A stretch of DNA of 64,000 nt, from assembly GCF_038002825.1 (NCBI RefSeq), contig NZ_JBBODF010000001.1, positions 4,092,001 through 4,156,000 of the forward strand, read 5' to 3'. The notes below the pieces were generated by a model. It had not been told where the DNA came from, made no database searches, and worked only from the letters and a program-made list of their open reading frames with translations. This DNA is from Paenibacillus sp. FSL H8-0048 (GTDB lineage Bacteria; Bacillota; Bacilli; Paenibacillales; Paenibacillaceae). Below, piece after piece: positions 1-8,920 of this stretch (the stretch's first letter is position 1; the number at the start of each line of letters is the position of its first letter). Position numbers and translations under genes: made by a program.

Positions 1-475
1 TAATGTTGGCATCCTGCAGGATTTTGTGAATGCGGTTTTTCTCCGCCGTCACCGCCTGCACCATCTTACTCCGGTAACGGGTCAAGTCTCGCAAATCCCG
101 GATGTCTTGTTCGGGCACCATACTGCCTTCAATGAGCCCGCAACGGTGCAATTGCGCTAACCAGCGCGCATCTTGCATGTCACTTTTTCGACCCGGCGTA
201 TTCTTTACCCGCTGGGCGTTGGCCAAGACCAGATCACAACTGCCCTCTAAGATGTTCCATACCGGTTTCCATAACACGCCCGTACTCTCCATCACCACCT
301 CCCGACAGCCTTGTTCACTCAGCCAATCTTGCAGGCCTAGCAATTCTTTGGTTGTCGTCCCAAAGGTTTTCAGGTGACATTGGGGTTTCTGTTCGATCGG
401 TCCTTTCAACACGCAGGCCACAACGGTTTCCTGGTGCACGTCCAGACCGGCGCAACACATACGTACAGCATCCAT
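1..475 (-). CDS. IS110-family transposase, N-terminal part (runs off left edge)
   Basis: About 158 codons are visible; the C-terminus lies outside the window. The reading frame starts GLDVHQETVVACVL, has MESTGVLWKPVW in the middle and RKSDMQDARWLAQLH about residue 100. These are the RuvC-like DEDD catalytic segments of IS110-family enzymes (first D in GLDVHQ, E in MESTG, paired D in SDMQDA). The start at 475 is chosen because GGAGG lies 9 bases upstream; an ATG at 484 would abut the ribosome site. IS110 transposases of this family act with a bridge RNA from the non-coding end of the element. Whether the element is intact cannot be seen because the serine-containing C-terminal domain is off-window. 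Confidence 0.9.
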   Translation of the reverse strand, partial: MDAVRMCCAGLDVHQETVVACVLKGPIEQKPQCHLKTFGTTTKELLGLQDWLSEQGCREVVMESTGVLWKPVWNILEGSCDLVLANAQRVKNTPGRKSDMQDARWLAQLHRCGLIEGSMVPEQDIRDLRDLTRYRSKMVQAVTAEKNRIHKILQDANI

Positions 476-1200
476 TCCAATCATCCTCCATCGTCAGCTT
501 ACAAATCATGCGCTCGAGTGAGTGTAATTTAATACACGTACTTTTGGGGGCTACAATAGGCGATGCTCGAAAAGCGCAATAGAACAGTTTTTCGCACGGG
601 GTGTATCCCAGTAACCGTTTCCGCCCTTTGATTTGTATATGTAGTGTTGACGACTACAGCCTCTTTTAGAATGGATGCGACGGATGCCACCCACTTATTT
701 TCATTCCTGGGGGTGACAAGGTCTCTGTCTTGTCATGCCTGTTTTTCGCATACATTGGGTTCAATTACCTCGCGCGGACAAATTGTGTTCGGTTTTTCGC
801 ATACGTTGGGCTCGGTGAACTTCCTCAAGCACAGCGTGTTAACTCCTATCCTCCGGCTCATTGCGCGCTATTGTATGCCCGCAGCAAACAATTGGACAAA
901 TGTGTCTTAATTCATCCGCTTCTGCCGATTACAGGCAAGCAGGTGGAAAAACTACAACTAATAGAGTTAGTTTCGCCGCCTGGGGTGAAACGCGCTAAAT
1001 TAAGTGCCGTTTATCCAGCTAACGTCCCGCCAGCGCTCATCCGCTCATCAGCAGGTGGACAATATCCACCTATTATCCGCTAAAGCAGACAGCAGACTAA
1101 TATAAACTTTGACCTCGAAGCAGGGCCGTGCGCCAGAGCGAGCACGAGCTTGAATTTGTTAAAGGGATGTTGGTTGGAGACATCAAGCTGGTGCTTACAC
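476..1200. other. non-coding region upstream of the IS110 gene
   Basis: No convincing gene. The first 150 bases or so upstream of the transposase probably belong to the IS110 element, but its outer end cannot be placed by eye. Further right are two family A hairpin repeats (731-810) and a 7-bp hairpin AGGTGGA/TCCACCT at 1053-1071 without a T-run. Short ORFs here follow the repeats and lack ribosome sites. Confidence 0.6.
731..810. repeat. family A hairpin repeats, two copies
   Basis: Two copies of the motif ending GTTTTTCGCATAC, with motif starts near 733 and 784 (51 bp apart). The first copy has a slightly altered left arm. Same family as the copies at 21172, 22645, 40971, 41535, 52763 and 63967. 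Confidence 0.7.
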
Positions 1201-3237
1201 TTACAGCGCTTCGATAATATCACCGGCGATCAGGGCGGCAGGATGGTCCCGCTTCCGGGCGGCGCGTTCTCCGGCCAGCCCATGCAAATATACTCCGAAT
1301 GCTGCGGCCTGATCCGCTTCCAGACCCTGGGCCAGCAGACCGGAGATGATGCCCGTCAGCACATCTCCCGCACCGCCGGTTCCCATACCGGGATGCCCGG
1401 TGATGTTAATATAGGCCTGCCCTTCAGGCGTTGCTATTACGGTATGGGCTCCTTTGAGTACAAGGATTACCCCATGCTGAACTGCGTAAGACAATGCCAG
1501 CCCGATCCGGTCCCGCTGCACCTCTGCTGCAGATATCCCCGCCAGACGGGCCATCTCGCCTGGATGAGGAGTCAGAATAACCGGATGTCGGCGGCTCCAG
1601 CTCCGGTAATCGGCATCTGCCAGTATATTCAGCGCATCCGCATCGATAACCATAGGACCCTCCGTCTCCTCCCACAGTCTGCGGAGCCACTCCGTATCTC
1701 CTTCGAACCGGCCCAGGCCGGGGCCGATGGCTGTACAATCGCGGCTGGTGCTCAGCCGCAGCACTTCAGCGGTTGTACCTGCGTTCCACTCCCCGTCACC
1801 TCCGGTGACCGGGGCCAGCATCAGCTCCGGTACAGAACCGATCACATAGGGCAGCAGCTTCTCCGGCAGCGCCCAGGTTACCAGCCCGCAGCCTGCACGT
1901 AGTGCAGCGCGGGCAGACAACAGACCTGCGCCGCTCATGCGCAGGCTTCCTGCTGCAAGCAGGACATGCCCGTAGGTGCCCTTGTGGCCCTCGGGCGAAC
2001 GGCGGCGCGCCAGGTCAACCTTCAGGCGCGCCGTCAGTACTTCCGGCGTCAGCAGGCTGACTCGGACGCCGCCCTCCCGGGCAAGGGCAGCGGGTATGCC
2101 GATGGAGCGGACCACGACCCGCCCGGCGGCCTCTGCGCCGGGATATTGCAGCAGCCCCCGCTTCAGGAACGCGAGGCAGACGGTCACTGACGCATGAATG
2201 CAGGGCTCATGCGTCTCCCCCGTGTCCGCATCCAGCCCGCTGGGGATGTCCGCGGACACAATGGCTCTGCCGCTGGCGTTCGCAGCGGCAATCAGCTCCG
2301 CATAGGCACCGCGCGGCGCTCCCGCGCTGCCTGTGCCGAGCAGCGCATCCACGATGCCGCTGCATGCGGCAAGGTCCAGGGCATTCCTGCCGTAGACTAC
2401 GGCAGGAATGCCCATGGCTGCAGCGGCATCACGCTGCAGCGCGGCTTCACCGGCCAGCGACTCCGGCGCGGCCGCGTACACCAGCGTGACGGCGATGCCC
2501 GCCTCACGCAGGTGCCGGGCGGCGGCGAGGCCATCGCCGCCGTTGTTGCCCTTGCCGGCGAGGACGAGCCAATGCTCTCCGCCGGCACCGGCAAGCGTCA
2601 GCGCTGCATCTACGCTGACGGAGAAGCCCGCAGCGCCGAAGCCTGGCGCCCTACGCCCGCTTGACGCATCTGCTGTGCCACCGGTTGCTCCCGTTCCGCT
2701 ACTCCACACTCCATCTCCAACCGTGCCGAACCCATCATTCTGTGCACCATCAACAATCGCTCCCGTTCCGTCCAACCGCATTCCACCTCCTGGTATTACC
2801 GCTCCGCTACTCCGCACTCCACCTCCAGCGGCACTGAACCCGTCACTCCATGCACCATCAACACTCACTCCCGCTCCCGCCCCAGCCACGCCTGCCCCGT
2901 TCCACCGTGCTTCATTACTCCCCGCTTGACCATCAACTGCACCCGCTCCAGTACTCAGTGCTTCACCACCAGCCGATCTTGTTCCACCACGTTGCACTTC
3001 GCTACCCAGCACTCCCGCTTTAATGCTCCATACTCCGCCACCAACCGCTCCCGCACCAGCGCACCACGCCCCGCCGCCAGCCACACCAGCTACGCCTGCC
3101 CGGCGGCGGCATAGGCCGATGACCTCCTCGGCAATGGCCCGTCCGGCATTTTCCATCAGAGCGATGGCCGGGATGCCCAGCCGCTCAATCGTGTCGCGGT
3201 CAAGTTCCCGCATCTCCTCCGCTGTCACTACATCCAT
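1201..3237 (-). CDS. nnrD/nnrE: bifunctional NAD(P)H-hydrate epimerase / ADP-dependent dehydratase with a repeat insertion
   Basis: Repairs hydrated NAD(P)H (NADHX): the N-terminal NnrE (YjeF_N) domain epimerises the R and S forms, the C-terminal NnrD (ribokinase-like) domain dehydrates S-NAD(P)HX using ADP. Visible: N-terminal helix with MENAGRA (28-34), LAGKGNNGGDG at about 226-236, IPSGLDADTG, then YGHVLLAAGS in the second domain and GTGGAGDVLTG at 619-629. AGGAGG lies 9 bases before the ATG. The usual length is about 500-530 residues; this protein has 678 because residues about 46-218 are a Gly/Ala/Ser-rich low-complexity insert with an imperfect 36-residue (108-bp) repeat, placed between helix 1 and the GNNGGDG loop. 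Both domains otherwise keep their motifs, so activity is plausible. Monocistronic by appearance. Confidence 0.93.
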   Translation of the reverse strand: MDVVTAEEMRELDRDTIERLGIPAIALMENAGRAIAEEVIGLCRRRAGVAGVAGGGAWCAGAGAVGGGVWSIKAGVLGSEVQRGGTRSAGGEALSTGAGAVDGQAGSNEARWNGAGVAGAGAGVSVDGAWSDGFSAAGGGVRSSGAVIPGGGMRLDGTGAIVDGAQNDGFGTVGDGVWSSGTGATGGTADASSGRRAPGFGAAGFSVSVDAALTLAGAGGEHWLVLAGKGNNGGDGLAAARHLREAGIAVTLVYAAAPESLAGEAALQRDAAAAMGIPAVVYGRNALDLAACSGIVDALLGTGSAGAPRGAYAELIAAANASGRAIVSADIPSGLDADTGETHEPCIHASVTVCLAFLKRGLLQYPGAEAAGRVVVRSIGIPAALAREGGVRVSLLTPEVLTARLKVDLARRRSPEGHKGTYGHVLLAAGSLRMSGAGLLSARAALRAGCGLVTWALPEKLLPYVIGSVPELMLAPVTGGDGEWNAGTTAEVLRLSTSRDCTAIGPGLGRFEGDTEWLRRLWEETEGPMVIDADALNILADADYRSWSRRHPVILTPHPGEMARLAGISAAEVQRDRIGLALSYAVQHGVILVLKGAHTVIATPEGQAYINITGHPGMGTGGAGDVLTGIISGLLAQGLEADQAAAFGVYLHGLAGERAARKRDHPAALIAGDIIEAL
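2690..2905. repeat. 108-bp imperfect tandem repeat inside nnr coding sequence
   Basis: Two neighbouring copies with the same landmarks: ACTCCACACTCCA at 2701 and ACTCCGCACTCCA at 2809, then a shared TGCACCATCAACA further right. The period is 108 bp (36 codons), so the reading frame is kept. Further, more decayed copies continue towards 3100. Confidence 0.75.
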
Positions 3238-3353
3238 GGGTCCAGACCTCCTTCATAGTTGCTTCGATTGTACTAAGTCCCGTTTCAGCAAGCAAATAAC
3301 CAAGGCAGCCCATGGCGGCCAATCAGTGACGAGTAACAATCTGCTTAAACAGC

Positions 3354-3380
3354 AAAAAGTCCTCCCGCTACGAAGAGGAC
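3354..3380 (-). terminator. rho-independent terminator (minus strand)
   Basis: Stem GTCCTC/GAGGAC followed on the minus strand by TTTTT. It lies between the SDR gene and nnr, so it would separate their transcripts. The stem is short. Confidence 0.55.
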
Positions 3381-3440
3381 CTCTATGTTAGATAGGTAAT
3401 GACCCCCACTATGTAGTCCTGAGGATCAAATAAGCATAGT

Positions 3441-3616
3441 TGCATTTCATACACCTAAAAACACTAAAAGCAAAGCCCGCCTCTTCTAGCTGTAGTTTGT
3501 ACAACTAAATCTGCCCGATTGGGGAGAATCCCGGCACATAGGGATTTTTAAATGTACAAACTACAACTAAACGCATAATTCTTGTAAAATCAGGCGTTTT
3601 AGTTGTACAGAATGCG
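3441..3616. repeat. family B four-site palindromic element, copy 1
   Basis: Four 13-bp sites start at 3441 (TGCATTTCATACA), 3491 (TGTAGTTTGTACA), 3553 (TGTACAAACTACA) and 3604 (TGTACAGAATGCG), spaced 50, 62 and 51. Site 3 is the exact reverse complement of site 2, and site 4 resembles the reverse complement of site 1, so the whole element is one large inverted repeat. No gene is seen in 3238-3743. Confidence 0.8.
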
Positions 3617-3743
3617 ATTAAACCTGCCGCTGCCTTTGTCCTTTCCTCCTCTTCCTCGCCCGCATCCTCCTCCGTGCACACGCACACGCGCACCCCAAGC
3701 ACTGCGCGCAACTCCTCACCTTGCGATCTGCACAATCGCCCCA

Positions 3744-4376
3744 TCAATACCCTACAGTAAACCTGGCTCTGCTGAAATTCCCTTCCTCCAGCTCATCGAT
3801 GACCGCCACGGCGAAATCCTGGATGCTGATGCTGCTCCGGCCGTCTTCATCTACAATCAGCCGGTCGAGGCCGATACGGAACTGGCCGGTGCGGCGCCCG
3901 TCTACCAGAGCGGCAGGCGGACTAAGATACGTATAGTCCAGCTCCGACCCTCTATAGATCTCATAGGCATTGGCATGAGCCGAAGCCAGCGCTCGGTAGT
4001 CCTCCGGGAATCCGGCGGTGTCCATCAGCCATTCTCCCGATTCCGTCTTCAGGCTTCCCGCTCCGCCGACAATGATCAGACGCTCAAGTCCGGCCGCCCG
4101 CATCCCTTCCAGCAATGAATCCGCTACCCGCAGCAGATCATTCTCATGCCCCGCCGCCGGACCGAACGCACTGATTACCTCTTCATGCCCGCGTACCGCT
4201 GCCGTTACCGAGGCCGGGTCCAGCAGATCAGCAGCCACTACCTGCAGCCGCTCATGCTGAAGGCCGAAGGCTTCCGGTCTGCGTACCGCAGCCGTGACCT
4301 CGTGTTTTCTTTTTAACGCTTCCTGAACGATGGCACTTCCAACTCTGCCCGATGCTCCAAATACTACAATATCCAT
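3744..4376 (-). CDS. NAD(P)-binding SDR-like oxidoreductase (YwnB-like)
   Basis: 210 residues. The N-terminus MDIVVFGASGRVGSAIVQEA is a Rossmann GxxGxxG nucleotide-binding motif; the body looks like the atypical short-chain dehydrogenase group of NAD(P)H-binding proteins related to B. subtilis YwnB. LIIVGGAGSL about residues 100-110 corresponds to the strand after the second dinucleotide contact. No classical YxxxK pair is obvious, as is common in this group, so substrate and reaction cannot be named. It appears to be transcribed alone; the family B element and a terminator lie downstream. Confidence 0.8.
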   Translation of the reverse strand: MDIVVFGASGRVGSAIVQEALKRKHEVTAAVRRPEAFGLQHERLQVVAADLLDPASVTAAVRGHEEVISAFGPAAGHENDLLRVADSLLEGMRAAGLERLIIVGGAGSLKTESGEWLMDTAGFPEDYRALASAHANAYEIYRGSELDYTYLSPPAALVDGRRTGQFRIGLDRLIVDEDGRSSISIQDFAVAVIDELEEGNFSRARFTVGY

Positions 4377-4436
4377 TCTCCCGCTGCCTCACTTTCCTAA
4401 TCTGCTTTCCTTTATCATTACACGAATTTACTCTAT

Positions 4437-4850
4437 TTATCGCCGCAGGAACATTCCCTGTGAAGCAGGCATTACCGGCGCGAACCCGTACTTGGCATAC
4501 AGCTTGGCCGCTTCCCCGTCAGCAATGAGACTGATATACGCCTTCTCCGGGACACTGTCCAGGAATGCGCGGATTTCCCGCATGATGCTTTTTCCAAGAC
4601 CCTGTCCCTGGAAGGAAGGCTTCACAGCAATATCTGTGACCTGAAAAAAACATCCCCCGTCCCCAATAACCCTGCCCATGCCCACCAGTTGCTCCCCCGC
4701 ATACACCGTCACGGCAAAAGCGGAGTTAGGCAGTCCGGCGGACGCCCCCTCTATGCTCATCGGACTAAGCCCGGCTTCCAGCCGCAGCGCCAGATAATCC
4801 TCAACTGAGGGCAGCTCCTGCCGGATCTCCGGCTGTACTGAATTGGTCAT
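4437..4850 (-). CDS. GNAT family N-acetyltransferase
   Basis: 137 residues. The acetyl-CoA binding motif A is visible as VKPSFQGQGLGKSIMREI (the Q/RxxGxG/A signature), preceded by the strand FQVTDIAV and followed by the C-terminal motif YAKYGFAPV. The frame is open further upstream, but AGGAGGAGAATT directly precedes the ATG at 4850, and the extra N-terminal sequence does not look like GNAT sequence. The acceptor substrate is unknown. Next gene downstream is the SDR-like protein, about 60 bases away on the same strand, so they may be co-transcribed. Confidence 0.88.
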   Translation of the reverse strand: MTNSVQPEIRQELPSVEDYLALRLEAGLSPMSIEGASAGLPNSAFAVTVYAGEQLVGMGRVIGDGGCFFQVTDIAVKPSFQGQGLGKSIMREIRAFLDSVPEKAYISLIADGEAAKLYAKYGFAPVMPASQGMFLRR

Positions 4851-5074
4851 AATTCTCCTCCTGTCATGCAATCTACACGCAGCCCCGCTGCCATACTGAT
4901 ACCAATATATATGTATTTGTTCAAAATTGAAACGCCCCGCCTCCTCCGGCGTACAATAACTCAAAGCACAGCACTTGCTCTCTAGCGGGTGGCAGGTTAT
5001 TCTTACCCCGTGTCCTTGGGTAAACTGTGGATAGACAAGCAACACTATTATTGTGGAAGGTTGGTGAAGTAATT

Positions 5075-5383
5075 ATGTCTCCTACAGGGAAACTGTTTAA
5101 ATGGGGAACTTTCGCTTATGAGGCTTTTCTGGCGCTGCCGATTATCGGGGGAAGCTTTGTTGTCGCAAATGCCTGGGCGCCGCTCGGGATCGCTTTTCTG
5201 CTGCATGCCGTAGCCATAATCATTCTGCTGAGAGAGCGCGGTCCGATTATCGGGAATGCCGTGGGCGTGGTCACCTCGGTGGTTGCCTTGATTCCTTTTG
5301 TCGGCTGGGTGATGCATGCCATTACCGCTATCATTCTGCTTGTAGAAGGGCTGAGCGGATCACGGCGCAATCCGCGTTACTGA
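5075..5383 (+). CDS. small membrane protein of unknown function
   Basis: 102 residues starting MSPTGKLFKWGTFAYEA. Three hydrophobic segments are visible: about 12-30, 33-50 (IAFLLHAVAIIILL) and 62-85 (GVVTSVVALIPFVGWVMHAI). The start at 5075 is preferred over the in-frame 5027 codon because a purine-rich AGGTTGGTGAAG precedes it. I do not recognise the family beyond a likely integral membrane protein. It is divergent from the GNAT gene and convergent with yezD, with a shared terminator between. Confidence 0.7.
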   Translation: MSPTGKLFKWGTFAYEAFLALPIIGGSFVVANAWAPLGIAFLLHAVAIIILLRERGPIIGNAVGVVTSVVALIPFVGWVMHAITAIILLVEGLSGSRRNPRY

Positions 5384-5394
5384 CAGTCAAACCT

Positions 5395-5432
5395 AAAAGA
5401 CCTTCGATTGGTTCCCCAATGGAAGGTCTTTC
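5395..5432. terminator. bidirectional terminator-like hairpin
   Basis: AAAGACCTTC-g-ATTGG pairs with CCAAT-g-GAAGGTCTTT around a 4-base loop. It lies between the stop of the membrane protein (+) and the end of yezD (-). T-runs are short on both sides. Confidence 0.65.
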
Positions 5433-5436
5433 TGCA

Positions 5437-5658
5437 TTATCCCCGTCCTCCAGTACGGGTATCGGTCCGCCGGCTTCCGGTCTCTCCACTACCGCGTGAA
5501 TTTGCTGTGCTGTTCTCGAAACGTTTGCGCTCCGTGCGCTCCATCTGTACGATTTGGCCTTCATGCACTACGATGTGCAAGGAGCCGAATTCCATATCGT
5601 CGAGCAGTTCCGTTATCCGCGCAAGCCATACCTCATCCACCTTCAGTGGTTTAGCCAT
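5437..5658 (-). CDS. yezD: YezD family protein (DUF2292)
   Basis: 73 residues. The core RITELLDDMEFGSLHIVVHE followed by GQIVQMERTERKRF matches the YezD/DUF2292 pattern of a short helix, a beta hairpin and a VQxERTEK-like end. Members are commonly found beside sulfate and cysteine metabolism genes, and here it follows cysW on the same strand, about 100 bases away. The ATG at 5658 has AGGGAGG 7 bases upstream; a TTG at 5664 lies too close to it. The last 20 residues are Ser/Gly/Arg-rich and probably disordered. Molecular role unknown. Confidence 0.8.
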   Translation of the reverse strand: MAKPLKVDEVWLARITELLDDMEFGSLHIVVHEGQIVQMERTERKRFENSTANSRGSGETGSRRTDTRTGGRG

Positions 5659-5759
5659 TCGCAAGCCTCCCTTTCCCGGTTAGGGAAGTAACTTCACCCA
5701 AATTCCGTTATTACCACCTTGTATACTATGAATTAACTTAGCACGGCTCCCAATAGCTG

Positions 5760-6623
5760 TCAATGAGCATTTTTGCGTACAAGTACGCTTTTTACAATCA
5801 TCGTCACCAGTGCCAGCAGGAGCAGCAGAGAAGCCACCGCGAAGGATGCCGAAAACTGATATTCGTTGTACAAAATTTCGACATGCAGCGGCAGCGTATT
5901 CGTCTCCCCGCGGATATGCCCGGACACCACCGAGACGGCCCCGAACTCGCCCATGGCCCGTGCATTACAGAGAATAATGCCGTAGAGCAGGCCCCACTTA
6001 ATATTCGGCAGCGTTACGCGCCAGAAGATCTGCCACCCGTGCGCACCGAGCGTAATCGCAGCCTCCTCCTCCTGTGTGCCCTGCTCCTCCATCAGCGGAA
6101 TCAGCTCGCGGGCTACGAACGGGAACGTGATAAACAGCGTAGCCAGCACGATGCCCGGCAGGGCGAAGACGATTTTAATATCATGGTCGCTTAACCAGGG
6201 GCCGAACCAGCCGTGCGAGCCGAAGACCAGAATGAAGATCAGCCCGCCAATCACCGGTGATACCGCAAAGGGCAGATCGATGAGCGTAATCAGAAAGCCC
6301 TTGCCGCGAAAACGGAACTTGGTCACCGCCCACGCCGCCGTTACCCCAAAGATCGTATTCAGCGGAACCGTAATCGCGGCCACCAGCAGCGTCAGCTTCA
6401 GCGCCGAGGCGGCGTCCGGGTCGGTCAATGCTGCCCAGTAGACATCCAGCCCCCGCTTCAGCGACTCCACCAGCACAATGATCAGCGGCAGCGCAATCAG
6501 CCAGAGCAGGACCAGCCCGGCCAGGGAGATGAGCACCCATTTCACCGCCTGTGACTCCGTCGTAGAAGGCGATGACGCGCCTGTACGCGGCCCGGGGACA
6601 TGCAGGGGAACCGTACCGGCCAT
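5760..6623 (-). CDS. cysW: sulfate/thiosulfate ABC transporter permease CysW
   Basis: 287 residues, integral membrane permease for sulfate import. Six hydrophobic segments are visible after a hydrophilic N-terminus, with the binding-protein-dependent transport loop EEAAITLGAHGWQIFWRVTLP about residues 186-206 and the conserved CNARAMGEFGAVSVVSG typical of CysW. AGGAGG precedes the ATG with good spacing. Third gene of sbp-cysT-cysW; the gap to cysT is 67 bases. No cysA ATPase gene follows, so the ATPase must be encoded elsewhere. Confidence 0.93.
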   Translation of the reverse strand: MAGTVPLHVPGPRTGASSPSTTESQAVKWVLISLAGLVLLWLIALPLIIVLVESLKRGLDVYWAALTDPDAASALKLTLLVAAITVPLNTIFGVTAAWAVTKFRFRGKGFLITLIDLPFAVSPVIGGLIFILVFGSHGWFGPWLSDHDIKIVFALPGIVLATLFITFPFVARELIPLMEEQGTQEEEAAITLGAHGWQIFWRVTLPNIKWGLLYGIILCNARAMGEFGAVSVVSGHIRGETNTLPLHVEILYNEYQFSASFAVASLLLLLALVTMIVKSVLVRKNAH

Positions 6624-6690
6624 ATTTATTCCTCCTAAAGTTTTGTTAGTATATGCATCATGAATCCGCTCCGGACAAAACTCGCCGCCT

Positions 6691-7539
6691 TTAACGCGAG
6701 CTCCTCCGCGCCCAGTGCTGAAGGCTGTTGATGACCAGCAGCATCAGGAAGGAGAGCAGCAGCAGAATCAACGCCACGGCAGTGGCTCCGGCGTAATCGA
6801 ACTGCTCCAGCTTGGACATGATCAGCAGCGGGGCGATCTCTGTGCGCATCGGCATATTGCCGGAGATGAACACGACAGAGCCGTACTCGCCGATGCCCCG
6901 GGCGAACGCCAGGGCGAAGCCCGTAAGCAGCGGAGGGAGCAGCTCCGGCAGGACAATCCGCAGGAAGGTGCGCCCCCGGCCTGCCCCCAGCGTAGCGGCG
7001 GCTTCCTCCATGTCCCGCTCCAGATCCTCCAGCACCGGCTGCACCGTGCGGACGACAAAGGGAATGCCGATGAACATCAGCGCCAGCGTAATGCCCAGCG
7101 GAGTGAAGGCTACCTTGAAGCCCAGCGGCATCAGCAGGGAGCCGATCCAGCCGTTCTGGGAATAGAGGGCGGTCAGCGATACGCCTGCCACGGCTGTCGG
7201 GAGCGCGAACGGCAGGTCGATCAGGGCGTCGAAGATTCTTTTACCGGGGAATTCATACCGCACCAGCACCCAGGCCAACAGCAGTCCCAGAAAAACATTG
7301 ATCAGGGCCGCAGCACCCGCCGTACTTAGACTGACACGGTAGGAGGCCAGGACGCGGGCATCCGTAGCCACATCCCAGAACTTCGTCCAGCTCAGCCCCG
7401 TTGAATTGAAGAGCAGCGCGGACAGCGGCAGCAGGACCACAAGGCTCAGATAGAGTACGCTGAACCCCATCGTAATCCCGAACCCAGGCAGCAGCCTGCG
7501 CCTTACCGTCCTTGCAGCAGCTTTGGTCATGACACTCAT
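6691..7539 (-). CDS. cysT: sulfate/thiosulfate ABC transporter permease CysT
   Basis: 282 residues, the partner permease of CysW. Contains a long first membrane segment (LPGFGITMGFSVLYLSLVVL), the EAA loop EEAAATLGAGRGRTFLRIVLP and FARGIGEYGSVVFISGNMP, a sequence typical of CysT. Three in-frame ATGs (7551, 7539, 7530) are possible; AGGAAAGG abuts the first, so 7539 (12 bases away) is chosen, with some doubt. Lies 111 bases downstream of sbp. Confidence 0.92.
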   Translation of the reverse strand: MSVMTKAAARTVRRRLLPGFGITMGFSVLYLSLVVLLPLSALLFNSTGLSWTKFWDVATDARVLASYRVSLSTAGAAALINVFLGLLLAWVLVRYEFPGKRIFDALIDLPFALPTAVAGVSLTALYSQNGWIGSLLMPLGFKVAFTPLGITLALMFIGIPFVVRTVQPVLEDLERDMEEAAATLGAGRGRTFLRIVLPELLPPLLTGFALAFARGIGEYGSVVFISGNMPMRTEIAPLLIMSKLEQFDYAGATAVALILLLLSFLMLLVINSLQHWARRSSR

Positions 7540-7650
7540 CTGCCCATTCATCCTTTCCTGCCTTCGGCATATGGCCGATCAGCCTCTGGCGGAATCCCGC
7601 CTGTCAGTATGTTCTTGCCGCTTCTGCAGCAACGTTCACGAACTCTGTTG

Positions 7651-8772
7651 TCAGCTGCCCGGTACGTAAATTTTATCGAAAATCCCGCCGTCATTGAAGT
7701 GCTTCGCCTGGGTCTCCTTCCAGGTTCCGAATTTCTCCGCCAGGGTAAACAGCTTGATCTCCGGGAATTGATCCTTGAACTCAGCCTTCACGCTATCCAG
7801 CGTCGGACGGTAATAGTTCTCGGCAGCAATCTTCTGGCCTTCCTCGGTGTAGAGATATTTCAAATAGGCGTCTGCTGCCTCGCGGGTTCCTCTTTTATCG
7901 ACTACTTTATCTACCACAGCAACCGGCGGCTCTGCCAAAATACTCTCTGAAGGGTTCACAATCTCGAATTTGTCCGGACCCAGCTCCTTGATGGATAGAT
8001 AGGCCTCATTCTCCCAGGCGATCAGCACATCCCCGATGCCGCGTTCCACGAAGGTAGTGGTCGAGCCGCGGGCGCCCGTGTCCAGGACCGGTACATTCTT
8101 GAACAGCTTTTGCACGAATTCCTGGGCCTTAGCTTCATCATTATTATTGTGGTCCAGCGCATAGCCCCAGGCAGCCAGGTAGTTCCAGCGTGCACCGCCT
8201 GAGGTCTTGGGATTAGGGGTGATGACCTCTACGCCCTCTTTCAGCAGATCGGGCCAGTCCTTGATGCCTTTCGGGTTGCCTTTGCGGACCAGGAAGACGA
8301 TGGTGGAGGTATACGGGGAGCTGTTATGCTCATATTTACTCTGCCAGTCCGCACCGATCAGCCCGGCTTCCTGAAGGGCATCAATGTCATATCCAAGTGC
8401 AAGCGTAACGACATCTGCCTCCAGGCCATCCAGCACAGCCCGGCTCTGCTTGCCCGATCCGCCATGCGATTGCTTGACTGTTACCTTCTGGCCGGTCTCC
8501 TGCTCCCAATAGGCGGCGAAGGCCTTGTTGTAGTTCTCATATAACTCACGCGTTGGATCGTAGGATACATTCAGCAGCTCGATGGGCTCTTTAGCCTGTG
8601 TCTGGGTGGCTTCCGGTGCTGAAGACGCATTCGCCGCCGCTTCTGTCACGGCCGGGGCTGCTGTTCCTGCACCCGCACTGTTTCCTGTGTTACTGTTCCC
8701 GCAAGCTGTAAGCCCTGCCGTCAATATCAATGCAAACCCGGCGAGAAGCCCCTTCTTGATCCCTTGTGTCAT
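7651..8772 (-). CDS. sbp: sulfate-binding lipoprotein
   Basis: 373 residues. The N-terminus MTQGIKKGLLAGFALILTAG is followed by LTACGNSN, a lipobox (cleavage before Cys), so the mature protein is membrane-anchored. IELLNVSYDPTRELYENYNK and VKQSHGGSGKQSRAVLDG, VVTLALGYDIDAL are signature segments of the sulfate-binding protein family (SBP/CysP). The open frame extends to 8931, but that start falls inside the promoter/operator, and GGGGGAG precedes 8772. It is the first gene of the sulfate operon. Confidence 0.94.
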   Translation of the reverse strand: MTQGIKKGLLAGFALILTAGLTACGNSNTGNSAGAGTAAPAVTEAAANASSAPEATQTQAKEPIELLNVSYDPTRELYENYNKAFAAYWEQETGQKVTVKQSHGGSGKQSRAVLDGLEADVVTLALGYDIDALQEAGLIGADWQSKYEHNSSPYTSTIVFLVRKGNPKGIKDWPDLLKEGVEVITPNPKTSGGARWNYLAAWGYALDHNNNDEAKAQEFVQKLFKNVPVLDTGARGSTTTFVERGIGDVLIAWENEAYLSIKELGPDKFEIVNPSESILAEPPVAVVDKVVDKRGTREAADAYLKYLYTEEGQKIAAENYYRPTLDSVKAEFKDQFPEIKLFTLAEKFGTWKETQAKHFNDGGIFDKIYVPGS

Positions 8773-8920
8773 CCTTAGTCCACTCCCCCATAATAGTCTT
8801 GTAACAAGCAATAGACGCAGGAAAGCCCGCTTGCGGCAAGTCAAACCGGTCTTATAGACACGTATCTGCGAGCCTGAAGCAGGCGTTCCTCCGTCTGTAC
8901 GGTAAGAACTTATTTGATTA

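Noticed and set aside
730..1083. 117-codon open frame in the repeat region
   Set aside because: It translates family A repeats and has no ribosome site or family resemblance.
1150..1902. 250-codon open frame on the plus strand
   Set aside because: Overlaps the Nnr gene on the other strand, with an implausible composition.
3505..3747. 80-codon open frame on the minus strand
   Set aside because: Runs through the family B element and overlaps the end of the SDR gene; low-complexity Glu run; no ribosome site.
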